NCBI GenBank assembly: GCA_977017575.1
Contig: CDRNVI010000059.1
Location: forward strand, 248,001-312,000
DNA length: 64,000 bases
Origin: Paramoeba atlantica
Lineage: Eukaryota; Discosea
Direction of reading: 5' to 3'
Part shown: in pieces, positions 30,266 through 40,049 of the stretch
Layout: each line of letters opens with the position of its first letter
Numbering within the stretch: position 1 is the stretch's first letter
The notes under the pieces: generated by a model
The model's database searches: none
Told to the model about the DNA's origin: nothing
Seen by the model: only the letters and a program-made list of their open reading frames with translations
Translations under genes and position numbers: made by a program

Positions 30266-30719
30266 TACACCGACGTACCGTATCAAATGCAATCATTATG
30301 TAACAGGTTGCGTTACGGGAACCCGTCAGTGGTATCGTGCGGTGCAATCCGGTAATACAATATGGGACGCCGTATTTTACCTTCAGTGGGATAGTTTCGG
30401 CAATCACCCTGGTTGACCCCGGTTGTGTCCAGAGTAGAAAAGTCCGGATCAAGGTCGCATTTTGAGTGAGGTCTCTCCCTCGTGGTCTCTTTTTTAAAAT
30501 CGTGGTGTGTGTTCTGTCCTTCATCCGGGCGTCTTCCTTGAACATCTCAACTACATAACTTTGTCCATATGAAACTCACAAAATATAGTATATTTTTAAT
30601 CTCACACAAGATGCTGAGCACAATGAAACAAAAACTTTCTCATTACCATCTCAGCTCCACAAAAACAAAACTTTCTAGGCCTTTTTATCTTCCTCCTCTC
30701 CCTTCCCACCAGCCCCCCC
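30266..30719. other. Intergenic spacer
   Basis: No gene recognised. Confidence 0.4.
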
Positions 30720-32645
30720 ATGTTCTCTCGCTGCCTTCGTCGTCTCTGCGCCGTCCCCCTGGACCCCTCCTACACCGCCATGAATTTTCTTCAAACACCC
30801 AAAACGCTTTGCAAAGGGGCAAGAGCGGCCAAGGAGGTCTGCACCCAGCTCTACCAGCTCCTGGAGAAGCCCCTAACGCCGCAGCACCGACACGACGTGC
30901 TGGACTCCATGTCGAACACGCTTTGCTTGGTGCTGGACCCATGTGAGTTTGTGCGGCACATGCACCCGGGGAAGGCGTATAAGGAAGGCGCCCAGGAAGC
31001 GTTCTCAGAGGCCCACACGTTCATGTGTGAACTCAACACCAGCGCGTTTCTCTACGAGCAGTTGTTGATTGTAACCAAGCCTGAGGCGTTTGCCACGCTG
31101 GACTCAGAATCGAAGAAAAATATTGTCCAACTGAAACGGGATATGGAATCCAATGGCATTCACCTCCCCGAGAGTCAGCGTAAAGAAGTGATGGAGTTGA
31201 ATTGTGAGCGCGAGGAGATCGCGGCGCTTTTTCTACAAAAAGAAGGTCAGCAAAATCCCATAGGGACGTTACGGAAGCTGCTGTTGTGTCGTCGGGCCTT
31301 AGCAAAGCGGCTGGAGTTTGATAGTTTTGCGGCGCAACAACTGCGGGGCACGATTCTGGACTCCCAGGAGAAAGTGTGGCACTTTTTATGTGCGGTCTCT
31401 CATAAGTATTGGCCCCAGGCGTTAAAGGAGATTGAATTTCTTCGCACGCTTCAGGGAAATGCGAAACGAACCCAGGAGTTTACAGATGACGCCCGAGCCA
31501 TGACTTCGCATAGCTATCGACGCCGGGAGGATGCTCTTCATCTGGAGGAATACTTTAGCGTGGCGAATTGTTGGAAAGGGATTGAGATTCTGTGTGCAGA
31601 GGTTTTCGGGCTCACGTTACGTGAGCTGCCGATGCCTGTCCATGAGCGGTATCACCCGGAGGTGCAAAAATTTGCCGTGATTCATGACACAGAGGGGTTT
31701 ATGGGGACCATCGTGGTTGATTTGTTTAGCCGCCCGGATAAAGGGTGTCAGGCTGGGCATATGACCGTACAACTGGGTTGTCGCCCACACGCAGGGGTGA
31801 TGGAACAAATTGGAGTCAAGGTCCCTCCTCGACAGTTTCCAATAGTGGTGCTAACCTGCAACGCAGGTAGTGTCTCTCTACCCCAGCGTAATCCCGATGG
31901 TACCTGCAACCGGGAGACCACTCGGATGCACGCCCATGAGGTGACAACGCTGTTTCACGAATTCGGCCACGCCGTGCATAGTATCTTTGGTCAAACTACG
32001 GTGCAGAACCTCGCGGGCACCCGCAGCAGTATTGACTTTGTCGAGACTTTTAGTCAGCTGTTTGAGCTTTTTATCAGCTCCCCACAGTTTGTGCAGCGTT
32101 TCGCAAAGAATATGCAAGGGGAGCCGATTCCTCGAGAAAAAGTGGAGAAATACGCGGAGATACGAAACCAGCTCCGGGCGTGTGACATTATGGATCAAGT
32201 CGTGATGTCGGGGATTGACCAGGCCGTACATGGGCCACAGCCTATCGCGACGTATTTCCCCAAGCCCGGGAGTAGAAAAGGGGAACTTGCGAAACTCGTT
32301 ATCGGCCATTTTGATGATTTTGGGGAGGGCATTTTGGATATGGCAAAGTTGATGGTGCAGATCGGTAAACCACTGAGCCCAATAGTCCCAACCGAAAAGG
32401 GTGTCCTGCGTTCCCTGTCGACCGAGCACATGGCGTCCTATCCTGCGACTTACTACGGTTACCTCTACAGCGCAGTATTTGCACGACGTATCTGGGATAA
32501 GTTTTTTAGTCGCAATCCTCTAAGCCGAGAGGAAGGCGACCGGCTACGTAAAGAGGTACTGAGCTACGGAGCCGCTTGCGATCCACGACAAACTCTACAA
32601 GAATATCTGAAGGAGGATTTGGATAATTTGGAGGTTTGGGTGTGA
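30720..32645 (+). CDS. M3-family metallopeptidase, mitochondrial intermediate peptidase type
   Basis: M3 zinc peptidases of this branch trim octapeptides from imported mitochondrial precursors. The 641-residue protein has an import-like start (MFSRCLRRL), the zinc site HEFGH at 413-417, and the third ligand Glu in IDFVETFSQ near 442. The family's C-terminal YSAVFARRIWDKFF region is also present, with a final QEYL motif. It is slightly shorter than yeast Oct1 (772) and close to thimet oligopeptidases. The mitochondrial start and the PSxF-like region favour the intermediate peptidase. Catalytic residues are complete. Confidence 0.9.
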   Translation: MFSRCLRRLCAVPLDPSYTAMNFLQTPKTLCKGARAAKEVCTQLYQLLEKPLTPQHRHDVLDSMSNTLCLVLDPCEFVRHMHPGKAYKEGAQEAFSEAHTFMCELNTSAFLYEQLLIVTKPEAFATLDSESKKNIVQLKRDMESNGIHLPESQRKEVMELNCEREEIAALFLQKEGQQNPIGTLRKLLLCRRALAKRLEFDSFAAQQLRGTILDSQEKVWHFLCAVSHKYWPQALKEIEFLRTLQGNAKRTQEFTDDARAMTSHSYRRREDALHLEEYFSVANCWKGIEILCAEVFGLTLRELPMPVHERYHPEVQKFAVIHDTEGFMGTIVVDLFSRPDKGCQAGHMTVQLGCRPHAGVMEQIGVKVPPRQFPIVVLTCNAGSVSLPQRNPDGTCNRETTRMHAHEVTTLFHEFGHAVHSIFGQTTVQNLAGTRSSIDFVETFSQLFELFISSPQFVQRFAKNMQGEPIPREKVEKYAEIRNQLRACDIMDQVVMSGIDQAVHGPQPIATYFPKPGSRKGELAKLVIGHFDDFGEGILDMAKLMVQIGKPLSPIVPTEKGVLRSLSTEHMASYPATYYGYLYSAVFARRIWDKFFSRNPLSREEGDRLRKEVLSYGAACDPRQTLQEYLKEDLDNLEVWV

Positions 32646-32962
32646 GCGTTTCAGGGGGCTACCTTTCCGTAATCTAATCTACTTTTCTATATTAGAATGA
32701 GTATTTAAAAAATCGTTCAGGAAAAAGTGGGTTTCTTCAAATGATTTTTTCAGCTGCACTCCGTTCAATACATTCCCTTTTTTATACAAATAAGGATACG
32801 AGGAACATTCACTTTTTCAAACCCTTTTCTCCAACACTCTCATAATTTCGTCCTCTCTTTACCCTAATCGTCATCTTTCCCTCTCTTATTTCAAACTTTA
32901 AAACCAAGCTTTCCTTCTTTTTTATCCAACGCTCTCTTCCCTCTCCTCCCTCCCCACTCCCG
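32646..32962. other. Intergenic spacer
   Basis: AT-rich then strongly pyrimidine-rich (about 32866-32960) leading into the next ATG. Confidence 0.4.
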
Positions 32963-33799
32963 ATGGAAATCGAGTGCAAAGTGATTCTCCCCACCGCCTC
33001 CGACGTCTCCGCCCTTCTCACCCTCCTCGGTCAACCTCTCGCCGAGGAGCGCCAAGAAAACCATTTCTTCGACTCCCCGGACGACTCGCTTCGTAAAAAC
33101 CACAGTGCGCTACGGCTGCGGCGGGTCCACGGCAACCCCCTGGCCGAGTGCTCGCTCAAGGAGGACTCCGAGACCTCCCACGGGACGACACTGCGCTGGG
33201 GGACACGAGCCTCGGTTCCCGAGACTCTCGCGAATGAGATTTTACAACATCCCGATCGTTTGCTATGGGAAGAGGCCGAGACCCAAACCGAGAAACCAAA
33301 AAAGGTACAAAGTACGAATAAAAAAGAGACCGACGTGGAAGGCAGTAAGGAAGCACAGCATGAGGGTAACGAACAACAGGTTGAAAAGGACAGTCTGAAG
33401 CAGAAGCGTAGTATGGCTGCCGTGCCTACCCAGAATCCGGTCAGCACGGTGTTACGTTCCAAGTACCAGATCGAGACGCTTCACTACCTTGGGGGGTTTC
33501 GTAACTACCGTCGGGTGTTTGCGTACCCCAATCCGGTGGTCCAGCCCCACGGGTTGTTAGTCAAGCTCGATGAGGTCACGTTCCCGTTTCACACTTCCCT
33601 GTTCGAGGTGGAGGTCTCCGGGATTGTGGTCCCGATGGGAGATGTGTTGGAGGAGTTTTGTACACGGCTCCAGGAGGCCAACGTGGGGTATCGTAAAAGT
33701 GAGGGGTCGAAATATGAAACGTTTGTCAAGGGAAAGGCGAACGCCATGATGTCGTGTGATATTCGGAACACGGAGACGTCGCAAGGGGCAACGAAATAG
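32963..33799 (+). CDS. CYTH-domain triphosphate tunnel phosphatase (plant ThTPase-like)
   Basis: CYTH proteins hydrolyse triphosphates (thiamine triphosphate, tripolyphosphate) inside an eight-stranded tunnel. The signature EIECK lies at 2-6, followed by FFDSPDDSLRKNHSALRLRR and CSLKED, and the second half has YLGGFRNYRRVFA, VKLDEV and FEVEVSG. The order and the phrase GGF.N.R are those of plant-type CYTH proteins. A charged, low-complexity insert (about 105-160) splits the domain. At 278 residues it is 60-70 longer than plant TTM proteins because of it. The substrate cannot be read from sequence. It is distinct from the kinetoplastid RNA-capping triphosphatase by its short length. Confidence 0.85.
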   Translation: MEIECKVILPTASDVSALLTLLGQPLAEERQENHFFDSPDDSLRKNHSALRLRRVHGNPLAECSLKEDSETSHGTTLRWGTRASVPETLANEILQHPDRLLWEEAETQTEKPKKVQSTNKKETDVEGSKEAQHEGNEQQVEKDSLKQKRSMAAVPTQNPVSTVLRSKYQIETLHYLGGFRNYRRVFAYPNPVVQPHGLLVKLDEVTFPFHTSLFEVEVSGIVVPMGDVLEEFCTRLQEANVGYRKSEGSKYETFVKGKANAMMSCDIRNTETSQGATK

Positions 33800-34375
33800 G
33801 GAAGGGGTCTACCGATTTATGGGACAATGATCTGGATAGGAAAAATAAAGAGGAGGCTTTTCAAAGATTTTGCAGAGAGTCTGTATTATACTTTTTATGT
33901 GAGAAAAAAGGTACGGAAATAGTTGAAGAACACTATATTTTTTTGGAGAAACGAGTTTGTTTCTTTTTAAAATTGGCGTTACAATGCACAAGAAATATCA
34001 AAGCGCACAACGAAGTTGCGTGCTTCTACATCAAGCTTCTATGTACTGTATGTGTTGCACCGGAGATACACATGAGCTTGTAGATCTTGGTGACATCATT
34101 TTGCAATGTATCAAACGCCAGAATGTTCTTGAAGGAAGCATATTAAACAAATAATACGCTATAGCACATATTTTATGTCCATGTTTCAATGTTTGAAATA
34201 GGAGTATGTTATAACTGCTTTATACAGGCGGGGGCACGGAAACGGACAAGGTCCGCATTTTAGTGTCCTGGTGCCGTTTGAGCTATTTTTTGTTGCAAAC
34301 GAGAGATCTGGTTCTGAACATCGTGTCTACGCTATTTAGAGCTCGTTTCTACTAATTATATTTTAATTAATTTCC
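33800..34375. other. Intergenic spacer with short dispersed word
   Basis: No gene. TTTTGTTGCAAACGAGAGATC at 34287-34308 recurs with one change at 41375-41396. Confidence 0.4.
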
Positions 34376-34434
34376 ACGCCCCTCCTAACGTTGCTTTTTA
34401 CCAAAACCGGGTAACACTAGGATAGGAGGGGAGT
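34376..34434. repeat. Terminal hairpin copy of the MITE-like repeat
   Basis: CCCCTCCTAACGTTGC, a TTTTTACCAAAACC loop and the complement GGATAGGAGGGG match the right-hand hairpin of the element at 13328-13496, with several changes. Only this part is present. Confidence 0.55.
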
Positions 34435-34877
34435 AAATAAATTATGAGCATACTTTCTAAACCACTGACCGGATTAATGTTTTCATAGGCTCGTAGTATT
34501 TCTACCAGAAATATCAAGTGTCCCAATGGTGCTTAATATTACTACCCCCTGCTCGACGACTACCCGCATCTCTACTTCAGCTCCATACATTTTCGACCCA
34601 TAAATTCAAAATAAAATTGTGCTTTTCATGTTAGAATGAAGTTAAATGCATGAAAAGACCCAAAAATAGAAACAAACGACCATAAAAGGAGCGACGTTTT
34701 TTGATCGTTTTGTTTCTAATTTTTTAATGTTCCTATACCTCGTAATATTACCATACACTCTTAATATTCCTTCCAGGAATATTAACCCGGACAGTGTCTT
34801 ATATTCGAAGTAAAATTGTTTAGTATCTCATAAGTCACAAAACAGTTGCAATAGACAGCGAAACAATTATTGTTTTT
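34435..34877. other. Intergenic spacer
   Basis: AT-rich; repeated CGTAATATT/CTTAATATT words, no gene. Confidence 0.4.
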
Positions 34878-36163
34878 ATGGATATCGATTCATCAACCAC
34901 GAAGCTTGGAAAAGCAAAAGGCTGCTTACTTCCTATCGAATATAATCTTGTCCGCGTCTTTGAGAAAATAAGAAATCGCGATCCCTCATGGAGTTTGGAA
35001 AATCCGCCATGTATGTGGTCAGGATTTGAATGCAACGCAGAACAACAGCTTATTGCGTTTCGCTGGAATGAATATTATTCTCTTGACGGACCATTGATGT
35101 GGGAATTCGTGCCGACTACACTTCAGACTATTAGTATCAGTTGTACCTTACTTAGTGGCAGTATACCGTTTGAACAACTTCCTCCAAGGTTGGAAGATTT
35201 AAGCCTCTACAGTAACAAACTTGTAGGCAGTATTGATCTGACTAGGTTGCCTGTGACACTCTTCAACCTTTCTGTACCTTGTTGGTACTTTTTCCTTAGT
35301 TAATCCTTTCTTTCCCCGGCAACGGGCATACTCTTACTGTATTTTTATGCCCGTTGCCGGCCGGAACTAAGGTCGGAACTGTCCCTCTTGTCGCTGAAGC
35401 AGGGGACGCGCTTTCACCCCTTCACCCCTCCCCGACTCACTACCCTGGAGTGAGTGTGCTTCCCCCTCTCGGCTTTTTTCGACTTGTCTTTTTCCTCTCC
35501 GAGAGGGACATGCGTCACGGTGGCCTCCCTTGAGGACCACTAGACGTGTCCTCCGCCGACGAGACTCGGTTCTCTGCACCTGGCGGTCGCCCAGCTCTCC
35601 GCACCTCGGCTCTGTCGCAGCTCTCTGCACCCGGATTGCCCCCGAAACTGTAATATGGGGATTACGCATCCGGCTCTCTGCACCTGCACATGACAACCGA
35701 GCTCTCTGCACCTGGGACGTCAGCTCTCCGCACCCGCACACCTCCGGCGAGGACGAAACCTCACGTGATCCACCCGTCGTATGCGGGATAAGGACATGGT
35801 GAGTAAATCTCTGCACTATAAGTGCATGATAAAACAATGTGTTCAAACTCCTTCTCCGGAGCGGTAGTGTTGAACGCTCTTCCTCCTCGGCTATGCCAAC
35901 TGGACTTATCTGGAAACGATTTCTCGGGTGCACTTGATTTACGAAACCTTCCCGCTTCATTATCCGAACTCTACTTGCACAACAACAAGTTTGGGGGATT
36001 CTTACACTTTGACAGGCTTCCAGTGGGTTTGAATGCTCTTACGTTGGGAACGAATGAGAATTTGACAGGTACCATTGATGCTGCGCTGCTTCCCGCATCA
36101 CTCCCTATCGGCGACATTGACTACAGTGAGACTGGAATTCAACTTCTACTCGAGGGATAATAC
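34878..36163 (+). pseudogene. LRR family gene split by a structured insertion
   Basis: The 5' part (34878 to about 35274) has the family leader, EYNLVRVFEKI helix, DPSW, CMWSGFEC (C45, C52) and the first LRR units down to LFNLSV. There the LRR pattern breaks off into inserted DNA and a stop. LRR coding resumes at about 35839 with CSNSFSG and runs to a stop at 36161-36163, adding LPPRLCQLDLSGNDFSG, LPASLSELYLHNNKFGG and a last unit. The two parts fit the same repeat across the gap. As it stands, only a 141-residue truncated product could be made unless the insert is removed from RNA. Confidence 0.82.
35275..35838. mobile_element. Structured short element, copy 1 (inside LRR gene)
   Basis: About 560 bp. 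A 40-bp head is similar to antisense mariner transposase DNA (compare 36548-36600). Then comes a perfect 15-bp stem (35316-35330 with 35346-35360), further small hairpins and a region with about five GCTCTC(T/C)GCACC units (about 35573-35740). A 3' hairpin (35812-35816 with 35822-35826) and the tail GATAAAACAA close it. Copy 2 at 39164 shares hairpins and tail. No coding capacity. A short tail and lack of terminal inverted repeats suggest a SINE-like retroelement. Confidence 0.6.
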
Positions 36164-36272
36164 TCTTAATAGTTCATGAAGATGTTTCCATACGAGTAAA
36201 GGAAGAACTTACAATTTCTTTCAAATTTCGCGAATATAGAAAATCTTATACTACAGATATAAATTTGGCATA

Positions 36273-37110
36273 CAGTCAGCAAAAAAAAACCTTTCGAATG
36301 TTTTGATTTTTTTTCTTTTGTATACAGCCATTGATTAAATATCACTGTTGCGCTGGTAATGTGTGCTAAGTAGTGTAGGCATGAGTGTCATCCAACAGCA
36401 CCCATAGATAGTTCACCTCAGTTCGTTCTACCCAAGAATTAAGAATGAATTTAAAAAAATGTAGCCTTCGAAAGGTTTTTTTGCCTAACATAAACCAAAC
36501 CTAACATAAATCACGTACCCGCAAGACCCCTAGCAAGATACAGTTTCTGTACCTTGTTGGTACATTTTGCTAGCCCTTCCTTTCTTTTCCCGGAAAACTT
36601 CCGACCACACAACTGGAGACCAGTTGTGCGCTGTCCAGTGCTCATGGGCCGTGGCAAAGTCCATCCGAAGCTTGCGATGGCGCTTGGACAGGTAGAGCTT
36701 TCGGACACGCTTTCTACCTTTGTGTCCGAAACGGTGCATCGAAACTCGGATAGACTGAGGAACAACATCGGCAACGCTCTCGAGGCGCAGCTGAGATGAA
36801 ACCTCTCGCGCAGAATTGCCAGAGAACACAAGTCGTCGCACACGGCGTGTGCACGGCTCGGAAAGCTTTCGAGGGCGTCCACCCTGCAGAGAGTATCAGG
36901 CCTTTCTTGTTTTAGTATCATAGAAATTGTTGAGATGCTTAAGTTAACTGTATCAGAGATGGACCTCATAGACACGCCGCTGTCGTACTATTAGGTGACA
37001 CTCATGCCTACACTACTAGCACACATTACCAGCGCACCGATGATACTTATTCAATGACTATATACAAAAGAAAAAGAATTGAAACATTCGAAAGGTTTTT
37101 TTGCTGACTG
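36273..37110 (-). mobile_element. Tc1/mariner DNA transposon remnant
   Basis: The 838-bp element is bounded by TA on both sides (36271-36272 and 37111-37112) and by inverted repeats of about 118 bp (36273-36391 with 36994-37110) that start CAGTCAGCAAAAAAA. It carries minus-strand transposase pieces. Autonomous Tc1 elements are 1.3 kb or more, so this copy is internally deleted. A further copy of the right terminus lies inside at about 36465-36488, showing rearrangement or nesting. Confidence 0.8.
36530..36975 (-). pseudogene. Tc1-like transposase remnant
   Basis: Reading the minus strand, the first part has a helix-turn-helix (RSISDTVNLSISTISMILK). In a second frame follow SGNSAREVSSQL, LSKRHRKLRMDFATAHEHW and NWSPVVWSEVF, which correspond to the Tc1 region just before and including the first part of the catalytic core (usually WSDE). 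The frame change and loss of the downstream catalytic residues show it is inactive. Confidence 0.78.
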
Positions 37111-37112
37111 TA

Positions 37113-37469
37113 CATGTGCACCTGCAGGTACGCCTGAGAATTATTTTTTACCCGAGAATTATTTTTCTTAAAGTTCCATAATGAATGGGGATTTCAAAAA
37201 ATAATAGAAAAGTTTTTATTGGGTTAGAATACGTATGGTGCACTAACTGTAAACAAACTGCGATAAGAATGGCGGTATACTGGTAGAGCTGTATGATATA
37301 AAGGGCTACATGTACTGAGAAACACAGGTCTTCGAAAGCTAAACCACAGAAAATAAAGCTTATGTTAATGCATTTCGGTTTTCGTTTAATAAGCAGTTTG
37401 CAAGCCAAAGTGGGAACAGAAGAATACTTTCCACATGGCGAATACATGATGTAGAACAGCGAGAATATG
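37113..37469. other. Intergenic spacer
   Basis: No gene recognised on either strand. Confidence 0.4.
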
Positions 37470-37510
37470 TTTTTTTCTTTCCTTTCTTTCTTTCTTTCTT
37501 TTCACTGTAG
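37470..37510 (+). promoter_or_regulatory. Predicted trans-splice acceptor for SAR1
   Basis: A nearly pure pyrimidine tract with CTTT repeats is followed by CACTGTAG, 31 bases before the SAR1 ATG. It is the clearest acceptor in the window. Interpretation rests on the kinetoplastid model. Confidence 0.6.
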
Positions 37511-37541
37511 TTGGTACTTTCTTTCCCCTCATCGATTACCC

Positions 37542-38135
37542 ATGGGACTTTTCGACTGGTTCTGGGACCTCCTCTCCTATCTCGGCTTTGGCGGCAAGGA
37601 GGGGAAGATTTTATTCCTTGGCCTAGACAACGCTGGCAAGACCACGCTGCTGGGGAAACTCACCACGGATGAGATCCACATCCACCGACCCACACTTCAC
37701 CCGAATGTCGAGGACCTCGCGCTTGGGGGAATTAAACTCAAGACATTTGATCTTGGAGGACACGCCGAGGCCCGACGTCTGTGGCGGGATTATTTCACGC
37801 AGTGTGACGCTGTGGTGTTTATGATTGACGCCGCGTGCCCGGAGCGCTTTCCGGAGGTCCGCGCGGAGCTGGAGCAGCTGCTGCAGGCCGAGGAGCTTCT
37901 AACGGCCCCGTTCCTACTTCTGGGGAATAAAATCGACATGGTACATCGTGCGGTGAGTGAGGAGAGTCTGAAACAGGCGCTGGGAGTTACGGGGTTCACG
38001 ACCGGAAAAGCAGTAGGTGTGGTCTCGAAAAGGAGCGGGATACGTCCCGTTGAAGTTTTTATGTGTAGTGTGGTGAAACGGACCGGGTACGGGGATGGGT
38101 TTCGCTGGCTGGCGCAGTATTTAAAAAACGTGTAG
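37542..38135 (+). CDS. SAR1: SAR1 small GTPase (COPII)
   Basis: SAR1 starts COPII vesicle budding at the ER. The 197-residue protein has the membrane-inserting amphipathic start (MGLFDWFWDLLSYLGF), P-loop GLDNAGKT at 27-34, a switch I threonine in HRPTLHPN, switch II DLGGH, NKID and the C-terminal MCSVVKRTGYGDGFRWL typical of SAR1. The SAR1-specific DLGGH (DxGGH, not DxGGQ as in ARF) supports the assignment. An upstream in-frame extension lacks family similarity, and the ATG at 37542 gives the exact family N-terminus. Confidence 0.95.
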   Translation: MGLFDWFWDLLSYLGFGGKEGKILFLGLDNAGKTTLLGKLTTDEIHIHRPTLHPNVEDLALGGIKLKTFDLGGHAEARRLWRDYFTQCDAVVFMIDAACPERFPEVRAELEQLLQAEELLTAPFLLLGNKIDMVHRAVSEESLKQALGVTGFTTGKAVGVVSKRSGIRPVEVFMCSVVKRTGYGDGFRWLAQYLKNV

Positions 38136-39046
38136 TGCGGTGGGGAAGTGAGTAGGTCTGGAGATAGGGGGTAAATAGCGGGAAGAGAATCATTGGTCAG
38201 GCTTTCCGGAGTGTTTAAAGGAGGCACCCGGAGTCAAGGTATAAACATACGAACCGACTTGCGCTGAACAATGAGTTGTTAATGTTGCTATTTTATGCTA
38301 ATTGGGTTTTATACATGTGCTTAATTTTATTTGGGTCTCTTTTTATATCCAACGTTGTGAGAACGTCGCTTGTTCCTGGGTTTGTTTTTATAATCTAGTG
38401 GCTTCGTTAGACGCGGTGATTGTTTTCAACGTAGAAGTCATTGCAGCTACGCGTTTCGTTGGGAAAATTACCTCCACCTGAACGGAGTGACTAAAACATG
38501 GGCAAGAGAAGCGGAACCACGGGTATTTGAGCCAAAAGTAGGATCAAAGTTAGTATTGTTAAGGAATCGAAGTATCGATTCATATTGCCCTTTTGGGCAG
38601 GTGAACATACATAACATACCCTTATGGGTCTCAGGGGTCCGGACCCACCCGGTCCCAGGTCCGTGCGTATCCGGACCCGGGCACACCATAGAGACGTTTC
38701 TCATACACCGTTTCTCATACAGAGTGCACATGTATCTCGCGTATCGAGAGTGGGTGAAGTAGTTGAAGGACTTCTGCAGTACTGGTATAATGTAATACAT
38801 TGTACCACTAAGGTTGTTCACTACTAAACTACTACACCACTAAGGTTGCTATACATTGTATAGCACATGTGCATGTTTTCACATTATGGGCATGTTATGG
38901 TGCTACAGGCATGTTAACTTTTTGAACCTTCGTTTGAAAGTGATCGCACAAAAAATGGTATTGACCTTAGTGTGAAATTAAACGCTACAAAACTTTGCTT
39001 TAAACTTTACAGCTTTCGAAACTCACTTACTTCCTCAGGGCTTCCA
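38136..39046. other. Intergenic spacer with short direct repeats
   Basis: No supportable gene. Contains the 12-bp palindrome GGGTCCGGACCC near 38636, and the word CCACTAAGGTTG twice (about 38805 and 38837). Confidence 0.4.
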
Positions 39047-39166
39047 TTATTCCTGACTTGCACTTTTGAAATCCACTTTTGTATAGTGCAAACATAGGCT
39101 CCTCCATAAAGATACAGTTTCTGTACCTTGTTGGTACATTTTGCTAGCCCTTCCTTTCTTTTCCCG
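39047..39166 (-). pseudogene. Fragment of mariner-like transposase
   Basis: On the minus strand, FREKKGRASKMYQQGTETVS is shared with the element at 36273, and about 20 more residues (LWRSLCLHYTKVDFKSASQE) follow. It abuts the structured element copy 2 at about 39164, so the two either moved together or one was inserted in the other. Confidence 0.6.
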
Positions 39167-39688
39167 GAAACGGGCATACATTTTCCTTTTAAATGCCCGT
39201 TTCCGGCTGACGGCTAGCGGAAACTGTCCCTCTTTGTCGTGGACGTAGGGGACGTACTTCCGACTTTTCACCCCTCCCCGGCTCACTCCTTGAGTGAGTT
39301 TTCTTCCCTCCCCGGCTTTCTTCTTCTCGCGCCTGTCTCTTCCCGGGAGCTATGCGCCATGGTGGCCTCCCTTGAGGACCACCGGGCGTGACTCTGCCTC
39401 GCATTATCGCGAAGCAGCGGTCGGTTGCAGTGCGCCCCTCCGGCTGCGTAAAGAGATGGTGAGTTGCCTGGACCACCTCTACCGACTGGGACCGAGTCGG
39501 TTGCAGTACGCCCCTCCGGCTGCATAAAGAGAGGGCGAGTTGCCTGGACCCCCTCTACCGACAGAGTCCGTGTCGAACCCCCTTTGGCGACATCCGTTGT
39601 GGGCGGATTATGTGCCGATGATATCGGCCGTCGCAGTAAGGGGATTATCTCTGCGCCAAAGAGCGCATGATAAACAAATGATAAACAA
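39164..39688. mobile_element. Structured short element, copy 2
   Basis: A perfect 14-bp stem (39164-39177 with 39193-39206) begins it. A CTCACTC/GAGTGAG hairpin and a GGTGGCCTC/GAGGACCACC hairpin with one bulge follow. Next is a tandem duplication of about 72 bp (GGTTGCAG...CTCTACCGAC, about 39421-39575). The 3' hairpin is TGCGC/GCGCA (39652-39667) and the tail holds GATAAACAA twice. Order and hairpins match copy 1 while the middle differs. Non-coding. Confidence 0.62.
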
Positions 39689-40049
39689 GCGGGTCTGTTG
39701 GTACAGTTAGGCTTGGTAAATTAATGACGCTGTTGCTCCACGCAGCTACAGCTCCATGCGAACCATCGACTCCAATCTTGTGAATTAAGTGCTGCACGAA
39801 CGCTGCAATTAAGGACAACGAAAGTAATGCACTTCTTAGTAGGTGTAGAAAAATTAATTAGATAATAGTCCATTAGGTAACAAAAGCGAAGTTTTATCGA
39901 AAAAGGAAGAACTACACTATACAGAATTTCGGGGGGAAAAATTCCCTTTTCACCTTATTTCTTTACTATCTAGTAGCATGTGGATGAGAAATTAATTCTT
40001 TGTAGGATTTTCTTCGTCTTAAAATTTAGTTGATGTTCGGGTACTCCAC
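39689..40049. other. Intergenic spacer
   Basis: AT-rich; no gene seen. Confidence 0.4.

Noticed and set aside
33957-34154. Short Cys-containing frame in the spacer
   Set aside because: No family match, poor length and no upstream signal; not distinguishable from chance.
35530-35802. Open frame within structured element copy 1
   Set aside because: It follows from repeated GCTCTCTGCACC units; copy 2 does not conserve it, while hairpins are conserved.
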